From Sporosarcina sp. ANT_H38 (GTDB lineage: Bacteria > Bacillota > Bacilli > Bacillales_A > Planococcaceae): a stretch of DNA of 64,000 bases. The notes below the pieces were generated by a model that was not told where the DNA came from, ran no database searches, and saw only the letters and a list, made by a program, of their open reading frames with translations. Made by a program: the position numbers and the translations under genes. The DNA lies in contig NZ_VOBC01000002.1 of NCBI RefSeq assembly GCF_008369195.1, positions 434,001-498,000 on the forward strand, written 5' to 3'. Positions 25,604 to 36,300 of this stretch are shown in pieces; the stretch's first letter is position 1; each line of letters starts with the position of its first letter.

Positions 25604-27265
25604 ATGAAGCCAGATTATGGACAATTCGTGCCGGAACTGCCGGACATAATGAAAAGTCTCGAACAATTTTACATGGTTACTCGAACAGATAGTGAGGGTT
25701 CGATTATTTATACTAATAAAAATTTTTTAGACACAAGTAAATGGACACCTAAACGAGTGCTAGGAATGACATTTTGGCGAATGTTCCCAGATACTGATGC
25801 AGGCCAAGATCAGGCACATCTAATCTGGAAAAGTGTAACTATTGGGAAAACGTGGTTCGGTGCGGTTGAAAAAACAACACGCTCCGGTGAACCTTATTTT
25901 GTAAATATGATCGCTATTCCAATCATGCGATCAGGTGAAAAGCTATTTTCCGTTACTTTCCTCGAATTAGATATCACTGTCGACGTAAGTTTAAGGGACC
26001 AGCTACAACAAATCGCATTCATCGACTACGAAACCGGACTAATGAGCCGTTACAAGCTTGAAACAACCGTGGCAGAAATTATTGAAGAAGCAAAAAGTTT
26101 CTCATTTGTCTTCATTACTATTGACCACTTTTACACATTGAAAAATCTTCAGTCATCTGAATCGAAGATAGAACTTATTAATTCGTTTTCTAATAGGCTT
26201 AAGCGATATTTCCAGGACAATCTAATAGCTAGGGTCGGTGCAAATGAATTTATCGTCCTCACCGCCTTCGGTGATTGGTATGTACAAGGCCTGCTATTAT
26301 TCCTGGAGCAGCAACCAATCTATATCGACAACATTGCTATTCCATTATCCATTAGCGGGGGCGTCGTCCGCTATCCTGAAGACCAAAAAACGTATAATCA
26401 TCTTATGAAGGCTGCATTGACCGCTACAAAAGATGTTATCAAAAATGGTGGCGGCAAAATTGCTACACTATCAGCCGAATCACATAAAGTGCTAAATAGG
26501 CGAGCAATTATTGACCAAAAAATGTTATCTGCACTGAACCATAATAACTTGCAAGTCGTTTATCAACCACAGTTGGATATCGCTTCTGGCGAAGTGACGC
26601 TTTACGAAGCGCTCGTTCGATGGGAAGATAACGAGCTCGGTACTATTATGCCTGATGAGCTTATCCCTATTGCAGAAGAGAACGGTCACATCCATGAAAT
26701 TGGAGCTTTCGTACTTGAAGAAGCCGCATCACTTGCCGCCCACTGGAATAGACAAGGCCGTCAAGTAGACATTTCAGTGAACACTTCCGTTCGCGAGTTC
26801 AGTAATACAAAGATGAAAGACAAAGTTTTAGAAATTCTCAAGGAGACAAAATGCCAAGCAAGTAGCATCCAATTAGAAATAACCGAGAAATTCGCTTTTC
26901 AAGCTGAAGAGGAAAGTTCAATCATCCTTCAGATGAAAGAACTTCAAGACGCAGGAATCGAGTTCATACTAGACGATTTCGGAACCGGTTATGCATCATT
27001 CCGTTATATGCAGCATCTACCGATTACAAAAGTAAAAATCGATAAGTTATTTACTAACTCTTTAACGACACAGCCGAAGACGCGTCAACTCGTCGAAGGA
27101 ATGATACGTTTCAGCAAGTCGATGGGATTATACGTCGTAGCGGAGGGCGTCGAAACGAAAGAGCAGTATGACCTTCTCGTAAAGTTGGGAGCAGATGCCG
27201 TCCAAGGCTATTATATCGGCATGCCAGTAGCTTCAGACAAAATCCGATTTAAGGGTATAGATTAA
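25604..27265 (+). CDS. PAS-GGDEF-EAL protein: c-di-GMP phosphodiesterase with degenerate GGDEF
   Basis: 553 residues. A PAS domain (about 15-135; SEGSIIYTNKNFL ... KRVLGMTFWRMFPD) is followed by a GGDEF-fold domain whose active motif is GANEF (212-216), so cyclase activity is unlikely. The EAL domain (about 315-545) keeps its motifs: YEALVRW (E335), the Asn of VNTSVREF, QLEITE, LDDFGTGY (D457, D458), KIDK, AEGVET and VQGYYIG. It should hydrolyse cyclic-di-GMP, gated by the PAS or the GANEF domain. No membrane segment. The frame extends to 25487, but ATG 25604 has AAAGGGGA 7 bases upstream. A consensus TATAAT lies at 25562-25567. Other c-di-GMP genes lie 13-16 kb downstream. Confidence 0.93.
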   Translation: MKPDYGQFVPELPDIMKSLEQFYMVTRTDSEGSIIYTNKNFLDTSKWTPKRVLGMTFWRMFPDTDAGQDQAHLIWKSVTIGKTWFGAVEKTTRSGEPYFVNMIAIPIMRSGEKLFSVTFLELDITVDVSLRDQLQQIAFIDYETGLMSRYKLETTVAEIIEEAKSFSFVFITIDHFYTLKNLQSSESKIELINSFSNRLKRYFQDNLIARVGANEFIVLTAFGDWYVQGLLLFLEQQPIYIDNIAIPLSISGGVVRYPEDQKTYNHLMKAALTATKDVIKNGGGKIATLSAESHKVLNRRAIIDQKMLSALNHNNLQVVYQPQLDIASGEVTLYEALVRWEDNELGTIMPDELIPIAEENGHIHEIGAFVLEEAASLAAHWNRQGRQVDISVNTSVREFSNTKMKDKVLEILKETKCQASSIQLEITEKFAFQAEEESSIILQMKELQDAGIEFILDDFGTGYASFRYMQHLPITKVKIDKLFTNSLTTQPKTRQLVEGMIRFSKSMGLYVVAEGVETKEQYDLLVKLGADAVQGYYIGMPVASDKIRFKGID

Positions 27266-27268
27266 CGA

Positions 27269-27306
27269 AACGGAGTGGCTCTTACTAGGAGAACACTCCG
27301 TTTTTC
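27269..27306 (+). terminator. Intrinsic terminator
   Basis: AACGGAGTG / CACTCCGTT stem with TTTTT tail, right after the EAL gene. Confidence 0.8.
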
Positions 27307-27486
27307 ATCTGACTAGGCTTCGGACGCCCCCCTCGGGTCATAAGCCATTTTGTTGCGGTGGCTGCAGGGATGCAGTGGGGAGGGATTGAACTTCATCCCT
27401 CCTTGTTGCGACAGGACGTCGCGCTCTTAGACTGCCTTCCTTTTCACTTATGCCTGTCGGGACTGAACCACGCCCTCCGGCTTTTC

Positions 27487-27942
27487 CTAAATCGTTTTCC
27501 CCCTCTTCCTTCCGATACCCGATCGAAAGATGAGCTGAATGATCACTTCCGCGAAAACAAGTCCCATAGCAATCGCCCCCGATACCATGAAAGCTCCAGA
27601 TGCAAAAGAAATTGCCGTTAAATAATCTTTTTCAACGATATGCCGCATCGCATTATAAGCCATCCCCCCCGGCACAAGCGGAATGATTCCAGCAACGCTG
27701 AATATGATCATCGGCGTACGGAAACGCTTGGCAAATATATGCGCAACGAGCGCAACCATAAAAGCTCCTAGGAAAGAAGCTTGTACGGGATCACCCGACA
27801 TTTCATTAAACACACTATAAATAAGCCAACCCGTCATCCCAACAAAACCACAATAAAATAACATTCTACGAGGGGCATTAAATATAATTCCGAACCCAGT
27901 AGCAGCAAGGAAACTGAGAATCGCTTGTATTATCCACGTCAA
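27487..27942 (-). CDS. Threonine/serine exporter, ThrE C-terminal-type subunit (YjjB-like)
   Basis: 151 residues, four or five membrane helices of the ThrE_2 (DUF3815) half: FLAATGFGIIFNAPRRMLF, AKRFRTPMIIFSVAGIIPLVPGG with the conserved IPLVPGG loop, and MVSGAIAMGLVFAEVI. Together with the upstream gene it makes the split form of a ThrE amino-acid exporter. Follows its partner by 20 bp in one operon. Confidence 0.9.
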   Translation of the reverse strand: MTWIIQAILSFLAATGFGIIFNAPRRMLFYCGFVGMTGWLIYSVFNEMSGDPVQASFLGAFMVALVAHIFAKRFRTPMIIFSVAGIIPLVPGGMAYNAMRHIVEKDYLTAISFASGAFMVSGAIAMGLVFAEVIIQLIFRSGIGRKRGKTI

Positions 27943-27962
27943 AACTCTAACCCCTTTTCAAT

Positions 27963-28709
27963 TCAGAAAGATAAAACGAGTGCTACGCCAGCTCCGATTG
28001 CAAATGCCGTCAGAAAAGCTTCTGCGCCTTTTGACAAGCCAGACATAAAATGGCCCGCCATCAAATCTCGGACTGCATTCGTAATGAGGAGGCCAGGAAC
28101 AAGCGGCATGACCGATCCGATGATGATTTTGTCCAGTTCAAATCCTAATCCGGTTTGTACTGCCGCAAACCCGATAAGCCCTATGAACAATGAGCCAACA
28201 AATTCCGCAAAAAACTTCACCCTTGTCAGCTCATGAATCTTTGTCACAATGACGTAACCGACACCTCCTGCAAATATTGCAGAAGGGACATCCCTCCAAA
28301 GACCTTCATATAAAATAAGAAAGCTACCGCTTGCAATGGCTGCGGCAAGGATTTGCAACCAGAGTGGAAACATAACATTCGCTTTTTCGATTTCTTGGAG
28401 CTTATTATACGCTTCTTCAAGTGTATATTCATTGGCAGACAGCTTACGTGAAACGTCATTAACGAGCGCAACTTTCTCAAGGTCCGTCGTCCGGTTCTTT
28501 ATCCGGATCAGCTTCGTATGATGTGGACTGCCTGGTGAAAAAATAATACCTGTCGGCGTAACGAAACTATGAGTAGCGGATAGGTGCTGCGTTTCAGCCA
28601 TTCGCGCCATTGTATCTTCTACCCGGTACGTCTCGGCTCCAGCTTCCATCATGAGACGTCCCGCGAGCAGACAGCAGTCTATTGCCAACTCTTTATCCAT
28701 ATTCGACAT
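27963..28709 (-). CDS. Threonine/serine exporter, ThrE N-terminal-type subunit (YjjP-like)
   Basis: 248 residues. The cytosolic N-terminal ThrE domain has CLLAGRLMMEAGAETYRVEDTM and SFVTPTGIIF; five membrane helices follow, with IIGSVMPLVPGLLITNAVRDL repeating the PLVPG loop of the partner. Exports small amino acids or, in some relatives, pyruvate-like acids or dipeptides. The frame can be extended to 28745, but ATG 28709 has AAGGAGGACACG at correct spacing, so the shorter start is used. First gene of a two-gene operon. Confidence 0.9.
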   Translation of the reverse strand: MSNMDKELAIDCCLLAGRLMMEAGAETYRVEDTMARMAETQHLSATHSFVTPTGIIFSPGSPHHTKLIRIKNRTTDLEKVALVNDVSRKLSANEYTLEEAYNKLQEIEKANVMFPLWLQILAAAIASGSFLILYEGLWRDVPSAIFAGGVGYVIVTKIHELTRVKFFAEFVGSLFIGLIGFAAVQTGLGFELDKIIIGSVMPLVPGLLITNAVRDLMAGHFMSGLSKGAEAFLTAFAIGAGVALVLSF

Positions 28710-29003
28710 CTCGTGTCCTCCTTGCATAAGAAGAATGTAATTCAATCCCTCTCACTAGAGAAATAAAACTCAATTTCCCTCTAGTAAATAATCTTATCGT
28801 TGCAGACGCTAAATGACAATGAACAAGTTGAGATATACTTTTTTCCATTTAGAAAAGTGGAATGCGCCTAAAAGGATCGGAGCTTAAGTGCGCCACTTCC
28901 TGTCGCAGTCTTTACCACATTAGCCGGGACGTCTTATGATCCGATTTCCTAGGCGCGGAACTAAACACTATTCCATGTTGCAAAACTTATCCTTATCTCA
29001 AAA
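28710..29003. other. Non-coding spacer
   Basis: Contains degenerate pieces (GCGCCACTTCCTGT-like, near 28895) that also occur near 17740 and 58955. No gene recognised. Confidence 0.35.
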
Positions 29004-29034
29004 TGAATGGTCCAGCATTAAGCTGGACCATTCA
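29004..29034 (-). terminator. Intrinsic terminator
   Basis: TGAATGGTCCAGC / GCTGGACCATTCA stem. The minus strand continues TTTTGAG. Fifteen bases past the beta-propeller stop. Confidence 0.7.
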
Positions 29035-29048
29035 GTAACGTTTCACAT

Positions 29049-31205
29049 CTAATTGATTTTCAAACTATCAATTGGTGCGTACGTATCAAGCGAGTAAGTA
29101 TTGATTTCCTTCATTGAAACTGTATACAAAATGTCTTTACTATAAAGCATACGCTGAATTTCTCTTTCCCAATCCCCGTATTGTTCTCCGTGACTTTTCG
29201 CTCTCAGTAAATCCCCTTTCAGGACAATACCATTTTCTGGTGTAATTTCGTAGACGAGTGCACCGGAGCTTTGGAAATCTATGTTATGATTTCCCCCTAT
29301 TTCATCATAAATGGATACTGGGAAACCATATAAATTTCGTTCTTTATGCTGAAACAACGCCTTATGATTATGTTGAACCTGCGAGTATGTTCCACGCCCG
29401 CCAATGATTTCTGTGTCCTTCTCTTTTGGATTATTAAAGTCAGTTACGTCGAACAAGGAAACCTTCATACCCATAGTCAAAATGAGCGGCTCTCCCCCTT
29501 GTGGATTTTTCTCCGCAACTGTTTCATAGCCAAAACCAATGAGATGGTTTTCGTCAAGCGGATGCAAGTAGTTACTGAAGCCTGGAATCTTTAGTTCTCC
29601 AAGAACTTTAGGGGCAGTTGGATCGGCCACATCGATTACAAACAGTGGATCCGTTTCCCTGAACGTCACCATATAAGCCTTATCCCCCATGAAACGTGCA
29701 GAGTAGATACGCTCCCCTTTCGCAAGACCTTCAACTGAACCGGTAATATCAAGGTTTTCATTCAATATGAAGAGATGATTTTTAGATGGCTTTTTATCAT
29801 CCCACATATTCCCTTCTGTCGTAACGACACGGAAATAACCATTGTGTTCATCCATCGAAAACTGGTTGAGTAAATGTCCTTTCAACGTAGTTGAATTTTC
29901 AAATGTGACGTTTGTCTTGTTCAATGTGAACTTGAATAATTCACTGTTTGCAATGGCTGGATTCCAGCTCGTTTTATGAGAAGTAGAGGCGTTCGTTTCG
30001 TAAATTGTCGCTGTAAGATACAGATTTTCTTTGGACATATAAAGTTGCTCACTGCCGCCAAGATAACCCTTTGTCACGACCTTACCTTCTGCGGGTGAAG
30101 AAAGATCGATAGCAGTAATAACAGAATATGATGGTTCCATCGCTCCTGGTAAAATCGCGATGTCTCTATAGTCTAAGAGCTTCGATTCTTTACCTTGGGC
30201 GGAGTCATAAGCTTGCGGACGGAGTAAGTCTCCTTCGAAATTCTCCATACCCCAAAAATCTGGCCAAACGTTCGTTACAAAGTACAGCATATCTCCTGTT
30301 TTTCGCGCACCGTTTAAATAGCCTTCAGCACCTATCTCCCGTAAGAGTTTGGGACTTTTCGGATTCGACACAGTATACATGCGAACTGTTGTCATTCCGT
30401 TCATCGGTCTGCTGATTCTTGCCTCAGTATTCCCCTCACTTTGGTAATGTTCATATTTCTCACCAAAAACAATTAGCATGTCTCCATGAAGAATTAGCTG
30501 GGAAGGATAAAATTCTTCTTCCATCTTTATCGTTGATAGTTTTTTGATTTCCTGCGGATTACGAATATCAGTAACTGTGACTTGATTACTACCCACAACA
30601 GCGTAAATGTAGTTGCCGTCCGTCTTTACAATATCGGCTTCGTCGACCCCTTCAACTTGGTTGTTCGTTGTCGAATGATCCCCACTTTCGCCTTGAGCGG
30701 ATACAGCTGTTTCGGACTTGGATTTATCTGAGCTTTCCATTTCGACAAATTCTTGGCGATCTGCCTGTTGCATGGACTTAGCCCGTTCGAAATAGGCTTT
30801 TAACTCCTTTGCAGATGTGACGGATTCGATTGTTTCATGGACAGTGAAATTAATTTCATCGACTGGAAGAGATTTCAATACTTTACCATTGAACGCATTT
30901 TTCTCGACGTGTAGTGTATATGAACCAGGCGCTAGGCTCTTCACATCCAGGGTTTTACCTGCATCTTGAAGTGTGAGGTCTGCGGTTATCCTCTTTCCAT
31001 TTCGATCGGTAACATAGAGATCATCCGATCCAATTGCATCTTTTTTCAATGGCGTAGAGAAGTTAGCTTGCCACCCTTGTTTGGAAAGTGCAATATCGGT
31101 AGCTGTGACAGTTACTTTGTCGATGACTAGTGCAAAAGAAATTGCAACCATGGTAATAAGTGCCGTAACAAATAGCCAAATAACTTTTTTTCTCAATTTG
31201 ATCAA
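29049..31205 (-). CDS. Secreted or membrane-anchored beta-propeller domain protein
   Basis: 718 residues. One N-terminal hydrophobic segment, VIWLFVTALITMVAISFALV, acts as uncleaved anchor or signal. An Ig-like/Big domain (about 30-125; DIALSKQGWQANFSTPLKK) is followed by a Glu/Ser-rich linker and then the Beta_propel family domain to the end. The family hallmark is STTNNQVEGVDEADIVKTDG near residue 175, followed by repeated blades such as GDKAYMVTFRETDPLFVIDV. Extracellular; role unknown, probably binding or scaffolding. The start is a TTG with GGAAAGGG close by; a second in-frame TTG three codons later is equally possible. Monocistronic. Confidence 0.9.
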   Translation of the reverse strand: MIKLRKKVIWLFVTALITMVAISFALVIDKVTVTATDIALSKQGWQANFSTPLKKDAIGSDDLYVTDRNGKRITADLTLQDAGKTLDVKSLAPGSYTLHVEKNAFNGKVLKSLPVDEINFTVHETIESVTSAKELKAYFERAKSMQQADRQEFVEMESSDKSKSETAVSAQGESGDHSTTNNQVEGVDEADIVKTDGNYIYAVVGSNQVTVTDIRNPQEIKKLSTIKMEEEFYPSQLILHGDMLIVFGEKYEHYQSEGNTEARISRPMNGMTTVRMYTVSNPKSPKLLREIGAEGYLNGARKTGDMLYFVTNVWPDFWGMENFEGDLLRPQAYDSAQGKESKLLDYRDIAILPGAMEPSYSVITAIDLSSPAEGKVVTKGYLGGSEQLYMSKENLYLTATIYETNASTSHKTSWNPAIANSELFKFTLNKTNVTFENSTTLKGHLLNQFSMDEHNGYFRVVTTEGNMWDDKKPSKNHLFILNENLDITGSVEGLAKGERIYSARFMGDKAYMVTFRETDPLFVIDVADPTAPKVLGELKIPGFSNYLHPLDENHLIGFGYETVAEKNPQGGEPLILTMGMKVSLFDVTDFNNPKEKDTEIIGGRGTYSQVQHNHKALFQHKERNLYGFPVSIYDEIGGNHNIDFQSSGALVYEITPENGIVLKGDLLRAKSHGEQYGDWEREIQRMLYSKDILYTVSMKEINTYSLDTYAPIDSLKIN

Positions 31206-31490
31206 CCCTTTCCTTTTTTTCGTTAGTTACACCATTAGACTCTGATAGGAAGATTTCGTTTCACTAAACTGAAAAATTTATTCGTTGTGGTCTAGGATAG
31301 AATGCATGTTGTTTACTCTTGATAAAACAATGCTTACTTTCTCGGAAACAGTGTCTAGTCTGAGTGGCGCGAGCTAGACACTAGGCCATATTAAAAACTT
31401 AAACTTTCTTACCTATCAAAAACGTGTCACTTTAACAATCCATTGTGAAGGCGACTCGTTTTGATCCCGCATTACCGGACAGTAAAAAAA
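31206..31490. other. Non-coding spacer
   Basis: Upstream region of the beta-propeller gene. Carries an inverted repeat, GTGTCTAG / CTAGACAC, at 31351-31381 around a 15-base spacer, of the degenerate intergenic type seen elsewhere in the window. Confidence 0.35.
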
Positions 31491-31533
31491 AACCTACTTT
31501 AAGTCTTCAAGGACACGAGAAGACTTAAAGTAG
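31491..31533 (-). terminator. Strong intrinsic terminator without an obvious gene
   Basis: A 16-bp perfect stem, CCTACTTTAAGTCTTC, with a 9-base loop; on the minus strand followed by nine T. The only sequence it could terminate on that strand is the non-coding stretch 31540-31690 or antisense transcription through the AtoE gene. Confidence 0.8.
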
Positions 31534-31698
31534 GGATCGAGAAAACTCTTAAGTACTAATATTAACTTCATTGCGGTTTAAATATTGCAGTATCGCTCCG
31601 TTTCATGACTTATATTGTAAAATTATGTTAATAACATATCGAATGAGTGGACCGCATACGATATGCTAAGGTGGGACAAGAGAAAAGGGGGATGTTTT

Positions 31699-33012
31699 GT
31701 GAAAGTATTAACTAGATGGTCGAACACGCTAATGGAGCGGTATTTACCGGATCCGTACATCTTCGTCGCAATTTTGACGTTGGTCGTGTTCTTGCTGGGT
31801 CTCGGTTTAACCGATTCTGGACCGCTCGATATGGTTAGGCATTGGGGAGATGGTTTCTGGGGGCTTCTCGCATTTACAATGCAAATGGTTATTGTTCTTG
31901 TAGCAGGACATGTGTTAGCAAATAGTCCGATATTCAAGAAGTTATTAAGCACGGTAGCGGGTTTCGCGAAATCACCAGGTTCTGCAATTCTTCTAGTTTC
32001 AGTTGTATCGCTGATTGCTTGTTGGATTAACTGGGGCTTCGGTCTCGTTATCGGTGCACTTTTCGCAAAAGAGATTGCACGCAAAGTAACAACGGTCGAC
32101 TACCGGCTCTTAATTGCAAGCGCTTACTCAGGTATGATTGTTTGGCACGGTGGACTAGGTGGGTCGATTCCACTTTCAATCGCTACAGCGGATCACCCAT
32201 TTGCAGGCATTATGGGTGTCGTTCCGACGTCAGAAACAATTTTTTCAAGCTATAACATAATTATTGTAGTCGCACTTATTATTTCAGTTCCAATTTTGAA
32301 CCGCTTCATGATGCCAAAACCAGAAGATACGGTTACGGTCAATCCGAAGCTGCTGGAAGAACCTATTGAAATTGAAGAAGATACAGATCGTACACCAGCA
32401 AGCAAGCTAGAAAATAGTGTTACGCTTTCCATGCTGATTGGTGCGCTCGGTCTCGTATACTTAATACAGCATTTTGTTTTAAAAGGCTTTGATTTAAATT
32501 TGAATATCGTCAACTTGATATTCTTTACGCTCGGAATCATTTTCCACGGTACACCAAAACGATTCCTTGCAGCAGTGACAAATGCTGTGAAGACGGCAGG
32601 CGGTATCATTATCCAATTTCCATTCTATGCGGGAATAATGGGAATGATGGTTGCATCAGGGCTCGCGGGCGTCATGTCTGAATGGTTCGTTAGCATTTCG
32701 AATGAGCACACATTCCCACTCTTTACATTTTACGCGGCAGGACTTGTAAATTTTTTCGTACCTTCGGGTGGCGGACAATGGGCCGTGCAAGCTCCCATCA
32801 TGTTGGAAGCGGCTCAAACACTTGGCGTCAGCTATTCAAAAACAGCAATGGCTATCGCATGGGGTGATGCTTGGACAAACATGATCCAGCCGTTTTGGGC
32901 ATTACCTGCACTTGCAATCGCTGGGCTTCGCGCGAAGGATATTATGGGGTACTGTTTATTTGTTCTTATACTAAGCGGCATCGTCATTAGTATCGGATTG
33001 TTTTTCTTCTAA
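31699..33012 (+). CDS. Short-chain fatty acid transporter, AtoE family
   Basis: 437 residues, about 11 membrane helices. Recognised by WSNTLMERYLPDPYIFVAILT, ACWINWGFGLVIGALFAKEIAR, and NFFVPSGGGQWAVQAPIMLEAAQ followed by WGDAWTNMIQPFWALPAL. Imports short-chain fatty acids such as acetoacetate or butyrate in the AtoE family. The longest frame begins at ATG 31663, but GTG 31699 has AAAAGGGGG 7 bases upstream and fits family N-termini. Monocistronic: no CoA-transferase or thiolase genes adjoin, unlike the ato operon. Confidence 0.92.
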   Translation: MKVLTRWSNTLMERYLPDPYIFVAILTLVVFLLGLGLTDSGPLDMVRHWGDGFWGLLAFTMQMVIVLVAGHVLANSPIFKKLLSTVAGFAKSPGSAILLVSVVSLIACWINWGFGLVIGALFAKEIARKVTTVDYRLLIASAYSGMIVWHGGLGGSIPLSIATADHPFAGIMGVVPTSETIFSSYNIIIVVALIISVPILNRFMMPKPEDTVTVNPKLLEEPIEIEEDTDRTPASKLENSVTLSMLIGALGLVYLIQHFVLKGFDLNLNIVNLIFFTLGIIFHGTPKRFLAAVTNAVKTAGGIIIQFPFYAGIMGMMVASGLAGVMSEWFVSISNEHTFPLFTFYAAGLVNFFVPSGGGQWAVQAPIMLEAAQTLGVSYSKTAMAIAWGDAWTNMIQPFWALPALAIAGLRAKDIMGYCLFVLILSGIVISIGLFFF

Positions 33013-33023
33013 ATTAATTCAAA

Positions 33024-33073
33024 GGGGGCGTCCTGCAAGTCGGTAATTATCGACTTACGGGACGCCCCCTTAT
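33024..33073 (+). terminator. Intrinsic terminator
   Basis: AAGGGGGCGTCC / GGGACGCCCCCTT outer stem with an AAGTCG/CGACTT inner stem, after the AtoE gene. Confidence 0.85.
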
Positions 33074-33116
33074 TATGTTTATAGTAGAGTTCCTTGATGT
33101 TAGAAAGTTTCGTACC

Positions 33117-33262
33117 GATTATAAACCCGGATTGACCAATCATATATCCTTGAACACCGATTATAAATACCGATCGACCAATCATATATCATCACACACC
33201 GATCATAAACACGGATTGGCCAATCATATATCCTCGCCGACCGATCATATATCCTCACAAGT
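33117..33262. repeat. Tandem repeat, 21/42-bp period
   Basis: Three 42-bp units plus a part unit, each made of two related 21-bp halves (CCGATYATAAAYACGGATTG-type, then ACCAATCATATATCC-type). Because 21 is a multiple of 3, all frames stay open. On the minus strand it reads as heptapeptides such as RIYDWSI / RVYDRCV, but without a convincing SD or start. The sequence ends in an inverted repeat, GCATACATCATGG / CATGATGTATGC (33285-33318). Confidence 0.85.
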
Positions 33263-33330
33263 AACTCAACATACGTTCTTATTTGCATACATCATGGATT
33301 TTACACCATGATGTATGCTTCTAGAACACA

Positions 33331-36300
33331 TTATTTATTAATAATCATATAAAGTAATTTGACTTCATTTTCATTAACATTAAAATTAATTTCTAGCGCG
33401 TAGTATCCTTGGCTTTCATTTGAAAGATCTATTGTAAACTTATCTACGTTTTGTGCAAAGTCATTCACGTCTACTATTATCACTTCTCCAGTATTCGTTT
33501 TTTTCAATCTCACTTCTTTAGGCAGTACTTTACTCCCGTTGACATCTATTACGATGTTCTCTATTTCGGCAACTGGTCCTCTTGCTTCTCCCACTGCGAT
33601 TATTTGGGAATTGGCTGCTACGTTTTCCAATTTTCTTAATCCTTTAAGTGGAGAAAAATCGGTTACTTTGTTTCCATCAATATCTAGCTTAATTAAGTTC
33701 TTCGCATGCTCTAGCCCTTCAAGAGTAATAACTCGTCCCGTACGATTTGTTAAACTTGTGAGATTGTACATATCACCTAACGTTATGTTTCCAGTTAAAC
33801 CTAACGTTGATTTTATAGACTGTTCTAAGTATTTATCTTTTATTGTTATAACAGAATCTAATACCACTTCAAGTAAAGCCTCTGTTGCTTGTTTTAATTC
33901 TTCTACCGCCTGATCTACTGCTGTTTGCGTTGCTTCTTTGTTAACTAAAAGTTCTTCTGCTTTTATAACACTTGATTCAAATGCTTGTACACTTTCTTCC
34001 GTGTATACCTCTGTATTAAGTGCTTTCGCAACTTCAATAGCCTGTTCTAAATTATTCTTGTAAACTCTTTCTGAATTTGCGTAATGTAATTTAGTATCTC
34101 CCCACGTTGCATGGTCTGAACCATTTCCATTTCCACCATCCGTTACAACTAACTTCAGCTCTTTCGCTCCGTTAGTATCAATTTCAATAAATTTTTGTGG
34201 GTCTCTCGAGTTCATTAATCCACTTTCAAATTTCTTTACTCCGTCAACATATACTTCGAAGGTTACGGAACCAATAGAACCATGCATTTGTCTATCCACA
34301 CCGACAAATGACGTAAAGTAATCCGCTTTCTTATCAGTCAAATCATACACAATCGTAGTGTTAGAATGTGCTCCAATCCCTTTTTCATAAGAGACTTCAT
34401 TTCCAAGTTCGTCATTCAATCTTAATGTTTTCCAACTGATAGATTGATTTTTTAAAGGAGCAGCGTAACTGTTTTGCGTAGACTTCCAGTCAAAGTCAGA
34501 TAGATAGTTGTAATCTTCCATATCGACGACGGCTATTGTTCGGGTCTTAATAACTTCATTTCCATCACTATCTACTACTTTATAATTTATGTTGTACTTA
34601 CCAGCTCGCTCAAAGTTCACCTGATTTTCTCCAGTTACTTCTACATGAGAAGTTAGGTCTCCATCTTCCGCATCTATTGCTGAATAAGCTTCTATTACTT
34701 TGATTTCTTGTCCTACCTTAGTTGACACAGATTTCGGAATCGTAAGTTCAGGTGCATTGTTAAATAATAGAAACGCGGCATTCCCAAAACTTCCGTGATC
34801 CGAGGAAATTCCGTTACCTGCATTATCTATAACAAGTTTTAATTGACTTACATCTTTAACCGGAATTCTAATAAGTTTTGCAGCTGTATTATATTTCATA
34901 ATCCCACTGTTATAAACTTCTTTACCATCCGCTAAAACTTTAAATATTATACTTGAATTGGTTTGTTCCGCTATATTTCTATCAACACCTATATACGTTT
35001 CCAAGTATTCGTAGTTAGAATTTGTTAGGTTATAAACAATTTCAGCATTTGCATGTGTACCAATGCCTTTATCAAATTCTTTTACTTCCCCATTGACTAG
35101 TAATTTAATCGTACTATTCGTACTCGATTTGTCTTTACCAACAGTACCGTGATCAGTTCTTGCTGATTCCCAAGGTATGTCACTCACATATTTAGAGGCA
35201 CTGTACACAGCGATTCTTCTTGTCTTCATCACTTCATTTCCATCACTATCAGTGACCGAATACTCTATATTGTAAGTGCCTGTTTTGTTGACAGTGAATC
35301 CATTTTCCTTTACTTTAATATGCTCTTTTAAGTTACCATCTTCTGCATCAAATGCTTGTACATCCTTCAGCATATCAAACTCACTATTCAGTTTAACTGC
35401 TGTAATTTCTTCAGGTATCGTTAATGAAGGCTTACTAGAGTTTTTAACAAACTTAGCATCTGCCCACACTGTATGATCTGATTCGTTTCCATTATTATTT
35501 GCATCTGTCGTTACAAGTTTAATTTCTTTTGCACCAGTTACAGGGATTTTCACAAATTCATGCAATGTGTTTGCTTGGAAAACATCACTACCAAATTTCT
35601 TTTCTCCATCTATCCACACTTCAAATGTTGCTGATGATTTTTTTCCTTTCATCGACTGATCAATTCCAATATAGCTTTCAAAGAAATCATAACCTTCGCC
35701 TTCAATATCATAGACTACTTCCGAATTGGCATGTACACCAATCCCTTTAGCGTAGCTTGCAGCTACTCCTTGTCTAAGAAGCGTAATCGTTCCCCCGGCT
35801 GGTGCTTTATCTTTCTTTAAATCAGCCCAGCCAACACTTGCTAATTTGGAACTCTTGTCGGAAATATATGCGTAATCACTTACTACCGTAACTTTCGTTG
35901 TTTTTATTTCTTTTATATCTTCATTTATTACTTCATATACAACTTCATAGTTTCCTTTTTTCGCCACATCTACGTCGGTAGATTTCACAATTACGTCTTG
36001 CGTAATATCTTCCCCTTGATACGTAATTGCTTTTACATAGTCCATTGGGTCAAACGCTTGGTGTAATTTTAGCGTCACATGCTCTTCAACAGATAATACT
36101 GGTCTGAATGAATTAATTTCTACTGGTTTTAGTGCATTTAGTTTTTTATCATATACAACAACTTGATAGGTGTAGTTCTTGTTTGTATCTATATCTTTAT
36201 CTATAAAACTGTTAGAAGAAGTGAACCCTACAATTTCCCCATTTCTTACTATTTCATAACCTAAAAAGTCTTCTCTATAACTCTTGTCTAGTGTAAAACT

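Noticed and set aside
33100..33270. CRISPR array
   Set aside because: The repeats are contiguous with no unique spacers between them and no cas genes are in the window.
33100..33288. 62-codon heptapeptide-repeat frame on the minus strand
   Set aside because: No SD, start inside the repeat, and openness follows from the 21-bp period; reported as a repeat instead.
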